Shown: positions 1 through 8,452, numbered from the stretch's first letter. The stretch is 39,453 nucleotides of DNA from SFFI01 sp964398655 (GCA_964398655.1 CAYNNG010000016.1:1-39453); one strand, 5' to 3'. Translations and numbers: made by a program. Notes: a model not told the origin generated them from the sequence alone.

Positions 1-20
1 GCCTTTTGCCTATAGAAGAT

Positions 21-95
21 AAAGGATGAACTCAATGAATTTGATTAGGGATGATTTTAATGAATTTGATAAAGGATGATCTTAATGAATTTGAT
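21..95 (+). repeat. Three tandem 25-bp repeats, each with ribosome binding site and ATG
   Basis: Units lie at 21-45, 46-70 and 71-95 and differ at only a few positions. Each contains a purine-rich Shine-Dalgarno-like stretch (AAAGGA or TAGGGA) followed 8 nt later by ATGAATTTGAT. Because 25 is not a multiple of 3, each unit opens a different frame. The ATG at 35 gives a 14-codon peptide ending at TGA 77-79, the ATG at 60 gives a 13-codon peptide ending at TAG 99-101, and the ATG at 85 opens the long downstream gene. The short frames overlap the next start, so translational coupling or competition is possible. This is read directly from the sequence; a role is inference. Confidence 0.85.
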
Positions 96-741
96 AAATA
101 GAGAATATGTAAATGAGCTAAGAAGCAGGTCACAGCGCCATAAGAAGGAGCTAGCCTTATTTCTGATTTCCGCGGCTTTGGTTACCCGCATGACGGCTGC
201 TCCTATGCCGCCGGCGCCCGCCCTGCCGGTGCAGCCGCCGACAGTAATTGAGTATCAGCTGCCCGCTGAGAAGGCGGAGCCTGTAGTGGACCAGGCCGCA
301 ACTGTAGAAGCAGAGCCTGAAGTGCTGGGCTTCTGGGGTCTGCACCGCCGTATTTGGCATGCCCTGGCCGCTCCTGTGAAGTCTGGGGTCTGGCATATTT
401 TATGGCGGGCCCTCTCTGCCGTCATCGCCTTAGCCTTAGTGCTTTTCTGCGCTCTGGTTTGGCCTTTGCCTCAGATCTGGTCTCGAACTAAGAGCAAGTT
501 CAAAGATTTTGTGGCCAGCCCGGGCTTTAAGCGTTTCTCCTTCTGGGCCAAGCTGGCAGTCGGGCTAGGACTTCTGGCTGTGTATTTCCTCGTACCGACT
601 TCCCGCCGCCCCTGGCTCCTAGTTATCGCAGCCGCCTGCCTGGCTCTAGTTGGACTATCCTACTATTTCACCTCCCTGCGGGAAGCGGAAATCGGTGAGG
701 AAAAGGTTGAAACTCAAAGTCTGAAATTGCTCGAAAACTAG
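85..741 (+). CDS. Unrecognised membrane protein with Pro-rich loop
   Basis: This is a 218-residue protein that I do not recognise. I chose the ATG at 85 because AAAGGA (71-76) sits 8 nt upstream; an in-frame ATG at 76 overlaps that ribosome binding site. Visible parts are a basic N-terminus, a hydrophobic segment around residues 22-40, a Pro/Ala/Val-rich stretch around 40-75 with acidic character, and three hydrophobic helices near 110-130, 152-170 and 176-195. The C-terminus is charged. The first hydrophobic segment could be a signal anchor, placing the Pro-rich region outside the cell. It is followed by its own terminator and has no evident operon partner in the window; its upstream context lies outside. 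Confidence 0.6.
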   Translation: MNLINREYVNELRSRSQRHKKELALFLISAALVTRMTAAPMPPAPALPVQPPTVIEYQLPAEKAEPVVDQAATVEAEPEVLGFWGLHRRIWHALAAPVKSGVWHILWRALSAVIALALVLFCALVWPLPQIWSRTKSKFKDFVASPGFKRFSFWAKLAVGLGLLAVYFLVPTSRRPWLLVIAAACLALVGLSYYFTSLREAEIGEEKVETQSLKLLEN

Positions 742-797
742 CAAGTTAAAAACTGATTATTTACTAATAAATTTACTTACTTATCCATAAACGGCCC

Positions 798-842
798 AAA
801 CCAGGTCCGGCTGGAACCTCACAGCCGGACCTGGTTTTTTCA
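798..842 (+). terminator. Rho-independent terminator
   Basis: An approximately 15-bp near-perfect stem (AACCAGGTCCGGCTG paired with CAGCCGGACCTGGTT) with an 8-nt loop is followed by a run of T. It lies 57 nt after the stop of the membrane protein gene and insulates it from the pyroglutamate operon. Confidence 0.92.
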
Positions 843-1008
843 CCACTCATACTTACAGGTGCTACACCTACAATCCCTATTCTACGGGCATTTTGAGCCA
901 TAATCCTCCGGGCGAACCTACTAGATTTTTTCAGATATTTGACGTATTCTGGGGAACAAACAATGGCTATCTGTCAATTGTTTCCTACTTTTTATAGAGG
1001 AGGTTCGT

Positions 1009-1698
1009 ATGGAAATTGTAAAACTCATTGGTGTCTTGATTGTGGTTATCGGTTTCGCAGTCAAGCTAGACACCATCTCAACCGTCGTCATCGCGGGTAT
1101 TGCCACAGGTTTAGTAGCTGGCATTCCCCTGGACGAACTGCTCAGACTTTTAGGGGAAAAATTCCTCTCCAACCGTCTGGCAACCATGTTTGTGCTCACC
1201 CTGCCGGTCATCGGACTGTGCGAACGGTACGGGCTTAAAGATAAGGCGGTAGACTTCATTAGTAAAATTAAGGCAGCTACCGTGGGACGTATTGCCCTCC
1301 TGTACCAGGCTATCCGGGTTCTGTCCTCTGCCCTATCCTTAAGAATCGGTGGTCACCCGCAATTTGTCCGTCCCCTGATCAACCCTATGGCTCAGGCTGC
1401 GGCAGTATCCAAGTATGGTGAAATTGATGATAAGACTGAAGACCAGATCAAGGGCCTGGTAGCCAGCGCAGAAAATACGGGTAACTTCTTCGGCCAAAAC
1501 GTCTTCATGGCTTCGTCTGGTACCCTGCTCATCGTTACTACCTTACAAGAGCAAGGCTACGAGGCTGTAACCGCCTTAGACATTGCCAAATGGTCAATTC
1601 CTATCGCGGTTATCTCTGTAGTCGTGGCCGCGGTCTACTATTCCCTCTTCGACAAGAAGCTGGATGGTAAGCTCTTAAATGGCAAGAAAGCTAACTAG
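1009..1698 (+). CDS. DUF969-family subunit of putative 5-oxoproline transporter
   Basis: A 229-residue integral membrane protein of the DUF969 family. It has hydrophobic helices from the N-terminus (about residues 3-45), a further segment around 60-75, and a final helix near 195-215. The middle carries the family-like stretch RIGGHPQFVRPLINPMAQAA and an ENTGNFFGQNVF segment. DUF969 and DUF979 proteins occur as pairs and are annotated as 5-oxoproline (pyroglutamate) transporter subunits; the pyroglutamyl peptidase gene downstream supports this here. The start is fixed by AGAGGAGG 5 nt upstream of the ATG. The next gene starts 12 nt downstream. Substrate is inferred from family naming and context, not from visible binding residues. 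Confidence 0.85.
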   Translation: MEIVKLIGVLIVVIGFAVKLDTISTVVIAGIATGLVAGIPLDELLRLLGEKFLSNRLATMFVLTLPVIGLCERYGLKDKAVDFISKIKAATVGRIALLYQAIRVLSSALSLRIGGHPQFVRPLINPMAQAAAVSKYGEIDDKTEDQIKGLVASAENTGNFFGQNVFMASSGTLLIVTTLQEQGYEAVTALDIAKWSIPIAVISVVVAAVYYSLFDKKLDGKLLNGKKAN

Positions 1699-1710
1699 GA
1701 GGTAGAGATC

Positions 1711-2646
1711 ATGGATTGGAAACAATTTAACACGGTCGCTGGTGAAGTATTCTATATCATCATCGCGCTTATCTTCATCCTGGTTGGCCTCAATGCCTAC
1801 AAAACCATTGAGAACCCCACCAAGAAGAAAACTACCCTGGCTTTCTGGCTTATCCTAGCCTTTACCTTTGCGGTTGGCCCCCATGTAGATGGCCTGGTCA
1901 CCGGTATCTGCATTGTCGTCATGGCTATTCTGACCGGTGTCAAGGGCGTAGCCCACGGCGAAGGCAAGCCTTTGGAAGAAAAAGAAACCCGCAAAAACGC
2001 CGACAAGGTTGGTTACAAGATCTTCCTGCCGGCTCTGACCCTTGCCTTGTCCGCTGTGCTCCTGGCCAGCTTCCTGCCTAAGATGGCCGGCGCTGTGGTT
2101 CTAGGCTTCTCTGGTGTGGCAGGCTTAATTGCTGCCCTCATTATTACTAAGGCCAATATTAACCAGGCGGCTACAGAAGGTGTCCGCCTCATGGACAATG
2201 TCAGTACCACAGGTATCCTGCCTCAATTGCTGAGTGCTTTGGGCGCAGTCTTTACCGTAGCCGGAGTTGGCGAGGTTATCTCCTCTGGAGTATCCTCTGT
2301 CATCCCTGAAGGCGCTAAGTTTGTGGCCTCTGCTGTTTACTGTATCGGCATGGCCCTCTTCACGATCATCATGGGTAACGGTTTTGCCGCCTTCTCAGTT
2401 ATTACTGTAGGTATCGGTATCCCTTTCCTCATTATGCAGGGAGCTAACCCCGCAGTCGTTGGTGCTCTGGGTCTGACCGCTGGCTATTGCGGTACTCTGG
2501 TAACCCCTATGGCTGCTAACTTCAACATTATGCCCGCAGCCTTGCTAGAAACTAAGAACCAAAACACCATCATCAAGGCACAAGCACCCTTTGCCCTGTG
2601 CATGCTGATCATCCACATTCTCCTGGTTTACTTCTTGGCCTTCTAA
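1711..2646 (+). CDS. DUF979-family subunit of putative 5-oxoproline transporter
   Basis: A 311-residue polytopic membrane protein of the DUF979 family, with roughly eight to ten hydrophobic segments and a cytoplasmic-looking charged loop near residues 75-100 (GEGKPLEEKETRKNADKVG). It is the regular partner of the DUF969 protein encoded just upstream. The AGGAGG ribosome binding site overlaps the stop codon of the upstream gene, indicating co-translation in one operon. Gly-rich helices such as NGFAAFSVITVGIG and AGYCGTLVTPMAANFNIMPA resemble transporter cores. Family assignment is good; the transported substrate rests on the neighbouring pcp gene. Confidence 0.85.
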   Translation: MDWKQFNTVAGEVFYIIIALIFILVGLNAYKTIENPTKKKTTLAFWLILAFTFAVGPHVDGLVTGICIVVMAILTGVKGVAHGEGKPLEEKETRKNADKVGYKIFLPALTLALSAVLLASFLPKMAGAVVLGFSGVAGLIAALIITKANINQAATEGVRLMDNVSTTGILPQLLSALGAVFTVAGVGEVISSGVSSVIPEGAKFVASAVYCIGMALFTIIMGNGFAAFSVITVGIGIPFLIMQGANPAVVGALGLTAGYCGTLVTPMAANFNIMPAALLETKNQNTIIKAQAPFALCMLIIHILLVYFLAF

Positions 2647-2670
2647 AGCTTCATGCTAGAAAGGAATGTC

Positions 2671-3312
2671 ATGAAAATCTTACTAACTGCTTTTGACCCC
2701 TTCGGCGAGGATACAGTTAACCCCGCTCTGGAAGCTGTGAAAATCGTTGACACCAGCAAGATCAATGCTGAGGTCATTAAGCTGGAAGTTCCCACCGTCT
2801 TTCATAAGTCTATCGAAACGGTTCAAGCCGCGATGCGCCAGCACCAGCCAGATGTAGTTCTCTGCATTGGCCAGGCCGGCGGACGTTATGCCCTCACCCC
2901 TGAACGGGTAGCCATCAACCTAGACGATGCCCGTATCAAGGACAACGAGGGCAACCAGCCCGTAGACGTCCCGGTATTCGCAGACGGAGCGGCTGCCTAT
3001 TTCTCCAACCTGCCCATTAAGGCTATGGTGGAATACATCAAGGAAGCAGGACTTCCCGCCTCTGTGTCCAACTCTGCGGGGACCTTTGTCTGCAACCACC
3101 TTATGTATGGGGTTCTTTACACCATCGCTAAAGAGTTCCCCCAAGCCCGGGGCGGCTTTATGCACGTACCCTTTATTCCTGAACAGGTAGTGACAAGACC
3201 CAATACCCCAGCCATGGCCTTAACCGATATCGCCCGCGGCATTGAAGCCGCGCTCAAGGCTATCGTGGACCATGACCAAGACCTCAAGGTTACAGGGGGC
3301 AAGGAATTCTAG
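2671..3312 (+). CDS. pcp: Pyroglutamyl-peptidase I
   Basis: A 213-residue cytoplasmic cysteine peptidase (family C15) that removes N-terminal pyroglutamate from peptides. The catalytic triad is visible in its normal spacing: Glu78 (in LTPERVAIN), Cys141 (in SAGTFVCNHLMY) and His165 (in FMHVPFIPEQ). The N-terminus KILLTAFDPFG is a family hallmark. I place the start at 2671, not at the upstream ATG at 2653, because AAAGGAA precedes it by a few bases and length and N-terminus then match the family. It is the last gene of the DUF969-DUF979-pcp operon, so pyroglutamate released here or imported would feed the same pool. A strong terminator follows. Confidence 0.95.
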   Translation: MKILLTAFDPFGEDTVNPALEAVKIVDTSKINAEVIKLEVPTVFHKSIETVQAAMRQHQPDVVLCIGQAGGRYALTPERVAINLDDARIKDNEGNQPVDVPVFADGAAAYFSNLPIKAMVEYIKEAGLPASVSNSAGTFVCNHLMYGVLYTIAKEFPQARGGFMHVPFIPEQVVTRPNTPAMALTDIARGIEAALKAIVDHDQDLKVTGGKEF

Positions 3313-3380
3313 ACTCTGTCTTTGCCTCTTGCAGGACAGGCTGCAAAAGGCAAAGACCTTGCCAAACATACTGGTAACGT

Positions 3381-3416
3381 GAGGGGGTGTCTCAAAAAGA
3401 GACGCCCTCTTTTTTA
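3381..3416 (+). terminator. Rho-independent terminator after pcp
   Basis: A GC-rich hairpin (GAGGGGGTGTCTC / GAGACGCCCTC, with G-T wobbles, AAAAA loop) is followed by TTTTTT. It ends the pyroglutamate operon. Confidence 0.92.
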
Positions 3417-4052
3417 TTTAGCACTGTTACATAATCACTAGGATACAATCCTACCTTTGCATTGAAGAACAAGAATGATTGTTGAGTTTAATAAAAAGAG
3501 AATGAATTTAATCCTTATCAAAGTGAAATTTTATTTTCACGTAAGTATTTAGCAAGATAGAAAGTAATGTAACATGCCATTCTGCAAGTGCATCCAGCCA
3601 AAGCGTACAGAATCACCTGCTATAAGAGAGAGTTAGGATAAATAGGGAAAAGTATGGGAGGCTTGATGTTATTATTAAAAACTAGCAAACAAGTGATCGC
3701 TCTGAGCAATTCGTGGCAGGGAAATAGATAATGTCGCAATTAAGCCAGGGAGAGTCAGAAAAACTGGAACGCCTTTTTGCTTGTTATGAGCACTATTTGC
3801 TGCGTAAAAAATCATTGTAGAAATGATTGATGACCATTGAGGCTTTCTAAATGAATTTCTGTTTTTCCTGTCACAGAATCGCTCCCATGTCCGTTACATA
3901 AATAGAGAAAGAAATTTTGCAATTACCGCAAATGGAAGCGAAAAGATGACTCACATGAGTTACGACAGTTATTGATTTTAACTCATAGCACGACGTCTAT
4001 TTTTGAATTTAAGTTGGCTTAGTTGACCAAGCGAGTTTGAAGGGTAAATACA
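3417..4052 (+). other. AT-rich stretch with only decayed mini-ORFs
   Basis: About 640 bases with base composition clearly more AT-rich than the flanking genes and no credible full gene. Two tiny frames are joined by a TAATG stop/start: 3666-3731 (21 codons, preceded by GGGAGG) and 3731-3820 (29 codons). The second contains SEKLERLFACYEHYLL, faintly like the first helix of ECF sigma factors, but too short to call. Two small perfect inverted repeats occur: 3439-3453 (TAGGAT-ACA-ATCCTA) and 3525-3542 (GTGAAA/TTTCAC). I see no RNA gene. The stretch looks like a graveyard of lost genes. Confidence 0.5.
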
Positions 4053-4495
4053 ATGGTTAAACTAAAAAAATCCAAAAATTGTTCAGTGCTAGCTTTAATC
4101 TTAACTGCAATAATTTTGTTCCCTGTTTTTATTTCTTCCTGCCAGACGATTTAACATGTAGATCGCTTGAATCATCCCTTAGCAACTGACATAGATATAC
4201 GGGATATTGAAGAAAATACGGAGTGTACAACTATTGCTGATAACAATGTTGGTCCCATTGAGACACTCCCGCGGGATCAGGTACTCTTTTATTGCAAGCG
4301 TGGGATGGGTCTACAGGCTATATTGATGAACTTATCCTGGTAAATCAAGATACTACAAAAAGTATTTATAAAAGAGGTTTTGTATATAGTTTACTCTTTG
4401 TACCTAGACCGACACAGGTCGATGAGCTGAACCGAGAGTTAACTTTAGTTGTTAACAAGGAAGGTACAGAGGAGCTGTTCAGCCGTTATGAATAG
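4053..4495 (+). pseudogene. Broken lipoprotein gene (nonsense plus frameshift)
   Basis: The ATG at 4053 opens a classic lipoprotein signal: basic KLKKSK, hydrophobic LALILTAIILFPVF, lipobox ISSC. It stops at TAA 4152-4154 only three codons after the lipidation cysteine. The same frame stays open after that stop (4155-4340, mature-like sequence rich in Asp, Glu and Thr). Around 4275-4290 the plausible coding frame shifts by one base into the frame that runs from about 4280 to the stop at 4493-4495 (LQAWDGSTGYIDELILV and onward). One nonsense mutation and one indel would restore a lipoprotein of roughly 145 residues. I do not recognise the family. The segment is AT-rich like the region before it. 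Confidence 0.65.
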
Positions 4496-4534
4496 ATAGG
4501 AAAAGTCCGGGTGGGGCGTGGTAAGATTAACTCT

Positions 4535-5479
4535 ATGGATAAACCGGATGTTGATCTTGCTCAAGAAGTAAAGATCTTGGCCCCGGCCAAGATAAATTTG
4601 AGTCTGCGTATAGGCCCTGCCGGACCCGCTGGCCTCCACCAGCTGTCCTCTTACATGCAGACAATTTCCCTCTATGACGAGATTAGCCTAGCTGTGCTGG
4701 CAGCGAGTTTTCCCGCAGGCCCGCGTAAAAGTGTAGGAGATTTTCCCGGCTCAAACTCTACAGAGCCTGTAAGCGAAATCAGCCTAACTTGCTCTGACCC
4801 TGCGCTTGCGACCGACAAGTCCAACCTTCTCTACCTAGCCCTAGAGCGTTGGCTGCAAAAAGCTGGCATATCTGCCCGCTTGCAGGTCCACTTACAGAAA
4901 AATATTCCCAGTCAAGCCGGCTTGGGAGGCGGATCCTCGGATGCGGCCGCAGGCCTCTTAGCCCTGCAAGACCTCTTTCCCACCGCCAAATTGGGGCAAG
5001 AAGAGCTGCAGGATTTAGCATTTAGCCTGGGCTCAGACGTCCCCTTTTTCTTGACCCAGGGTTTTGCCCAGGTTGCAGGCTATGGGGATAAAGTAACCCC
5101 CCTGCCCGACCTGGCTAAAAGCTACTATATCCTAGTCAAGCCCCCCCTAGAGATCTCCACCCGGGAAGCCTTTAAGGCCTGGGATGAGGCCAATCCTGAA
5201 CCTCCCGACCTCCTGGCCGCGCCCAAGATGTGGTCGGTCTCAGCTCCTTTTCAGAATGATTTCCAGACCCTGCAGGCCGCCCGTTATCCTCTGATCCAAG
5301 AAGTTATTGACTTCTTAGAGACCAGCCCGGCCAATCAAGTAGCCTTAAGCGGGTCTGGTCCTACCATCTTCGCGGCCTACGGCCATATTTTGGAACAAAA
5401 AGCCTGGTACAAAAAGCTAAAGCAAGGCTTCCCCAGCTGCCAGCTGTGGGGCGTAGAAAGTGTCGCCAGACCACGGTAA
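4535..5479 (+). CDS. ispE: 4-diphosphocytidyl-2-C-methyl-D-erythritol kinase
   Basis: A GHMP kinase of the methylerythritol phosphate route to isoprenoids: it phosphorylates CDP-methylerythritol with ATP in the cytoplasm. The N-terminal APAKINLSLRI motif and the ATP-binding Gly-rich loop PSQAGLGGGSSDAAAG (about residues 125-140) are diagnostic. The C-terminal ALSGSGPTIFA motif is also present. With the ATG at 4535 the protein is 314 residues, slightly longer than usual because of an extra loop near residues 55-80. A GTG at 4511 in frame has an AGGA 8 nt upstream and is a real alternative start giving 322 residues. It starts just after the broken lipoprotein gene and precedes the FemAB gene by 56 nt. 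Confidence 0.93.
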   Translation: MDKPDVDLAQEVKILAPAKINLSLRIGPAGPAGLHQLSSYMQTISLYDEISLAVLAASFPAGPRKSVGDFPGSNSTEPVSEISLTCSDPALATDKSNLLYLALERWLQKAGISARLQVHLQKNIPSQAGLGGGSSDAAAGLLALQDLFPTAKLGQEELQDLAFSLGSDVPFFLTQGFAQVAGYGDKVTPLPDLAKSYYILVKPPLEISTREAFKAWDEANPEPPDLLAAPKMWSVSAPFQNDFQTLQAARYPLIQEVIDFLETSPANQVALSGSGPTIFAAYGHILEQKAWYKKLKQGFPSCQLWGVESVARPR

Positions 5480-5535
5480 AATGTTCTAAGCCCTATAACC
5501 TCTAGTTTTCGCCCATAGCAATAGAAAGATAGTTC

Positions 5536-6819
5536 ATGTCAAAAATTACCTCCCCTCACGGCAGCCAGACCACAGCCAGCAGCGGCCCTTTCACCTTTGA
5601 GCCCCAGCTTTCACCCGCGGAATTTGATCAATTTGCCCGCCAGCAGGAATTTGCCAATATCCTCCAGTCCTTACCCTGGGCTGAAGTCAAGGCAGAATGG
5701 CTGCCCCTCCGGGTGGGCTTGCGCGACAGCCAGGGGAGCTTAGTGGCTGCTGGTCAGGTTCTCCGCCGCCCTCTGGCCTTAGGCCTGTCTTTCTGGTACC
5801 TCCCTCACGGACCTCTCTTGGACTATAGGCGGTCAGATATCCTGGAGGCATTTTTGCGGGACTTGGCAGACTTGGCCAAAACTGAAAAAGCCCTCTTTGT
5901 GCGCGTGCATCCTCCCTGCCCCATCCGTGAAGGCTCCATCAAGGACTTTCAAAATGACGAGGCCCAGGAGGTGTTTAAGCTCGAGACTCTGAATCAAACT
6001 TTTGCCCAGGCGGGCTTTCTGCACCGACCCTTGAGTCTAGAAATGGGCTCTACCATCCAGCCGCGTTTCCAGGCTCTGGTGCGCAATAAAAGTTGGGAAG
6101 AGCCGCCCAAGGGTAAAATCCGCTACAACCTCAAGTTGAATGACCGCTATTTCGTGGAAGCCCAAGACCTGGGTGCCCAAGGTTTGGATCCCTTCGCGCG
6201 CTTAATTAAGCTCACCGAAGAGCGGCAGGGGATCCGCCTGAGAGACAAGGCGTATTTCCAAAGAATCTTAGATGCCTACGGCGACGAGGCCCTCCTGTCT
6301 CTCGCCGCCTTTGACCTGCCTCAAGCCAAGGCCCGCACCTTGCAAGCCAAGGCTGACCTGGAGGCCCAAATCCAAGAGCTCGGGGATTCTGCCCCCAAAA
6401 AAGTTAAACAGCTGGAAGAGCAGGTAGTCTCCCGCGACAAGGACCTGGCCTTCTACCAGGAATTAGAGGCTAGTCTGAGTGCAGACGAGGCCCAGGAAAA
6501 GTATCAAGCTGGCATCTTAGCGATCTGCTATGGCAGAGCTGCTGAGATGCCCTATGCGGCTTCAGACGAGCGTTTTGCCCGCATCCCAGCCATGTGGAAA
6601 CTCTACACAGAGGGTATCCGCTGGGCCTTTGCCCAGGGAGCAGACCGTTATAATTTTGGTGGCTTGGAGGGCACCTTCGATGATGGTCTTACCGTGTTCA
6701 AGTCTCATTTTGACCCCGTAATTGAAGAAACTGCGGGAGAATATGACTTTGCCGCCAAACCCTTCCTCTATAAGCTAGCCATGTGGGGGCTCAAAATTTA
6801 CCGAAAAATACGCAAATAA
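5536..6819 (+). CDS. FemA/FemB/MurM-family peptidoglycan bridge aminoacyltransferase
   Basis: A 427-residue cytoplasmic enzyme of the Fem family, which adds amino acids from aminoacyl-tRNA to the lysine (or equivalent) of the peptidoglycan precursor on lipid II. Two GNAT-like halves are visible: residues about 15-250 including a KGKIRYNLKLNDRY segment, and about 325-420 with the NFGGLEGTFDDGLTVFKSHFDP segment typical of the family C-terminus. Between them, about residues 260-325, is a highly charged helical stretch (AKADLEAQIQELG...KQLEEQVVSRDKDLAF) matching the coiled-coil arm of FemA. The exact amino acid added (Gly, Ala or Ser) cannot be read. It is probably cotranscribed with ispE. Confidence 0.88.
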   Translation: MSKITSPHGSQTTASSGPFTFEPQLSPAEFDQFARQQEFANILQSLPWAEVKAEWLPLRVGLRDSQGSLVAAGQVLRRPLALGLSFWYLPHGPLLDYRRSDILEAFLRDLADLAKTEKALFVRVHPPCPIREGSIKDFQNDEAQEVFKLETLNQTFAQAGFLHRPLSLEMGSTIQPRFQALVRNKSWEEPPKGKIRYNLKLNDRYFVEAQDLGAQGLDPFARLIKLTEERQGIRLRDKAYFQRILDAYGDEALLSLAAFDLPQAKARTLQAKADLEAQIQELGDSAPKKVKQLEEQVVSRDKDLAFYQELEASLSADEAQEKYQAGILAICYGRAAEMPYAASDERFARIPAMWKLYTEGIRWAFAQGADRYNFGGLEGTFDDGLTVFKSHFDPVIEETAGEYDFAAKPFLYKLAMWGLKIYRKIRK

Positions 6820-6864
6820 GCCCGCGTTTCTTATCGCAAAAGTCGCTAGTAACAGTGATTTAAC

Positions 6865-6893
6865 TTGAAGAATCAGCCTTTGGCCCTTAAAAT
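6865..6893 (+). promoter_or_regulatory. Sigma-A-type promoter for the MBOAT-DHHW pair
   Basis: TTGAAG (6865-6870) and TAAAAT (6888-6893) are separated by exactly 17 bp. The predicted leader is about 115 nt and contains a small AGGGG/CCCCT hairpin at 6907-6922. Confidence 0.6.
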
Positions 6894-7014
6894 ACCTAGA
6901 GTTAATAGGGGACAAAACCCCTTCACGTAGCAGGCTTTCCCGCTTTGTCATGTGTTGAGAGCCTCAGACCCACACTGGGTTCAGCCCTAGCAAATATTTC
7001 CCAAGGAGCGGCTT

Positions 7015-8442
7015 ATGGTTTTTTCTAGTCTATTCTTCCTCTACGCCTTCCTGCCCCTCTGCCTGATCATTTACCCCTTAGTGAAAAAAATTGAGCACAA
7101 AAATCTGGTGCTCTTGATTTTCTCCCTCTTCTTCTATGCCTGGGGGGAGCCCTTCTGGGTCATTCAGCTCCTGATTTCCGGCAGTCTAGTCTATCTCTTT
7201 GGTCGACTCATGGCAGCCTGCCGCCCCGACCGCGAGCAAAAATCTCGCAAGCTTTTCCTGATCCTGGGGATTATGTCCGCGCTTATTCCCCTCCTGATCT
7301 TCAAGTACTCAGACTTCTTTATCGAAAACCTTAACGCCCTCTTGGGGTCTGCAATTCCCCTGCCAGGATTCACCCTGCCCATCGGGATCTCCTTCTACAC
7401 CTTCCAGATCATCTCTTATATCGTGGATCTTTATTGGGGTAACTGCCAGGTCCAAAAGCGCCTGGACTACTTCCTCCTATATGAGTCCTTTTTCCCCCAG
7501 TTGATTGCCGGGCCTATTGTCCGCTATACAGACATTGAAAAGGCCATGACCGACCGTCATCCCTCGGCTAAAGACCGCGCCCTGGGAGCCAGACGCTTTG
7601 TTGCAGGTTTAGCCAAGAAATGCCTCATCGCCAACTATGCCGGCAGCCTGGTAGAGCAGAGCATCGGGTCCAGCCGTCTGGGCCAGCTTTCAGGCCTGGA
7701 GGCCCTCATTGGTCTAGTGGCCTATACCATACAAATTTACTATGATTTTTCCGCCTACTCCGATATGGCCATAGGGCTGGGGCGGATTTTTGGCTTCCAC
7801 TTTCCGGAAAACTTCAACTACCCTTACATCTCACGCTCTGTGACTGACTTTTGGCGGCGCTGGCACATCTCCCTCTCTAGCTTTTTCCGGGACTATGTCT
7901 ACATCCCTCTGGGTGGCAACCGCCGTCACCAGATGCTCAACCTCTTTATTGTCTGGTTCCTCACAGGCTTTTGGCATGGAGCCTCTTGGAATTTTATCTT
8001 CTGGGGGCTTTACTATCTCGTTTTCCTGATTTTAGAGAAGACCTTCCTTCTCTCCGCCTTGGAAAGAGCTCCCCGCTTCGTGGGCTACCTCTATATGATC
8101 CCGGTAACCCTCTTTGGCTGGGCACTCTTTTATTTCAGCGACTTAAGTAAGCTAGGTATCTTCCTAGGCCGGCTTTTTGCCGCGAATGGACCCTTTGTTA
8201 ACTTAGAAGGTCGGGTTTTGCTGCGGCAGAACCTCCTCTTCCTCATCATAGCCCTCGTGGGCAGCCTGCCTATCCTGCCCAAGCTTAAAGACCTGGTCAA
8301 CCGCAAGTATTCGGAGCTGGATGTCCATGCCTCCCCCTATTACTTTGCGGCCAGCCTGGTTCAAATCCTGGGGCTCTTACTCCTCTCCACGGCCTCTCTG
8401 GCCGGAGCCAGCTATAACCCCTTCCTCTATTTCCGTTTCTAG
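7015..8442 (+). CDS. MBOAT-family membrane O-acyltransferase (AlgI/DltB-like)
   Basis: A 475-residue polytopic membrane enzyme of the MBOAT superfamily that transfers acyl groups (often acetyl) across the membrane onto envelope polymers. The family signature is clear: the RRWHISLSSFFRDYVYIPLGG block near residues 281-301 and the catalytic histidine in LTGFWHGASWNFIFWG (His321). About ten hydrophobic segments span the length, as expected. An AAGGAG ribosome binding site lies 8 nt before the ATG. Its stop codon overlaps the ribosome binding site of the next gene, a DHHW protein, the usual extracytoplasmic partner for such enzymes. The polymer acylated is unknown; the FemAB gene upstream hints at cell wall work. 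Confidence 0.93.
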   Translation: MVFSSLFFLYAFLPLCLIIYPLVKKIEHKNLVLLIFSLFFYAWGEPFWVIQLLISGSLVYLFGRLMAACRPDREQKSRKLFLILGIMSALIPLLIFKYSDFFIENLNALLGSAIPLPGFTLPIGISFYTFQIISYIVDLYWGNCQVQKRLDYFLLYESFFPQLIAGPIVRYTDIEKAMTDRHPSAKDRALGARRFVAGLAKKCLIANYAGSLVEQSIGSSRLGQLSGLEALIGLVAYTIQIYYDFSAYSDMAIGLGRIFGFHFPENFNYPYISRSVTDFWRRWHISLSSFFRDYVYIPLGGNRRHQMLNLFIVWFLTGFWHGASWNFIFWGLYYLVFLILEKTFLLSALERAPRFVGYLYMIPVTLFGWALFYFSDLSKLGIFLGRLFAANGPFVNLEGRVLLRQNLLFLIIALVGSLPILPKLKDLVNRKYSELDVHASPYYFAASLVQILGLLLLSTASLAGASYNPFLYFRF

Positions 8443-8452
8443 GAGCTGCATC

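Noticed and set aside
4292..4495. Independent 67-residue gene
   Set aside because: It starts with TTG without a ribosome binding site and reads as the 3' part of the frameshifted lipoprotein gene.
8321..8452. N-terminal extension of the DHHW protein into the MBOAT gene
   Set aside because: Overlaps the coding end of the MBOAT gene out of frame; the ATG at 8453 has an AGGAG at correct distance.
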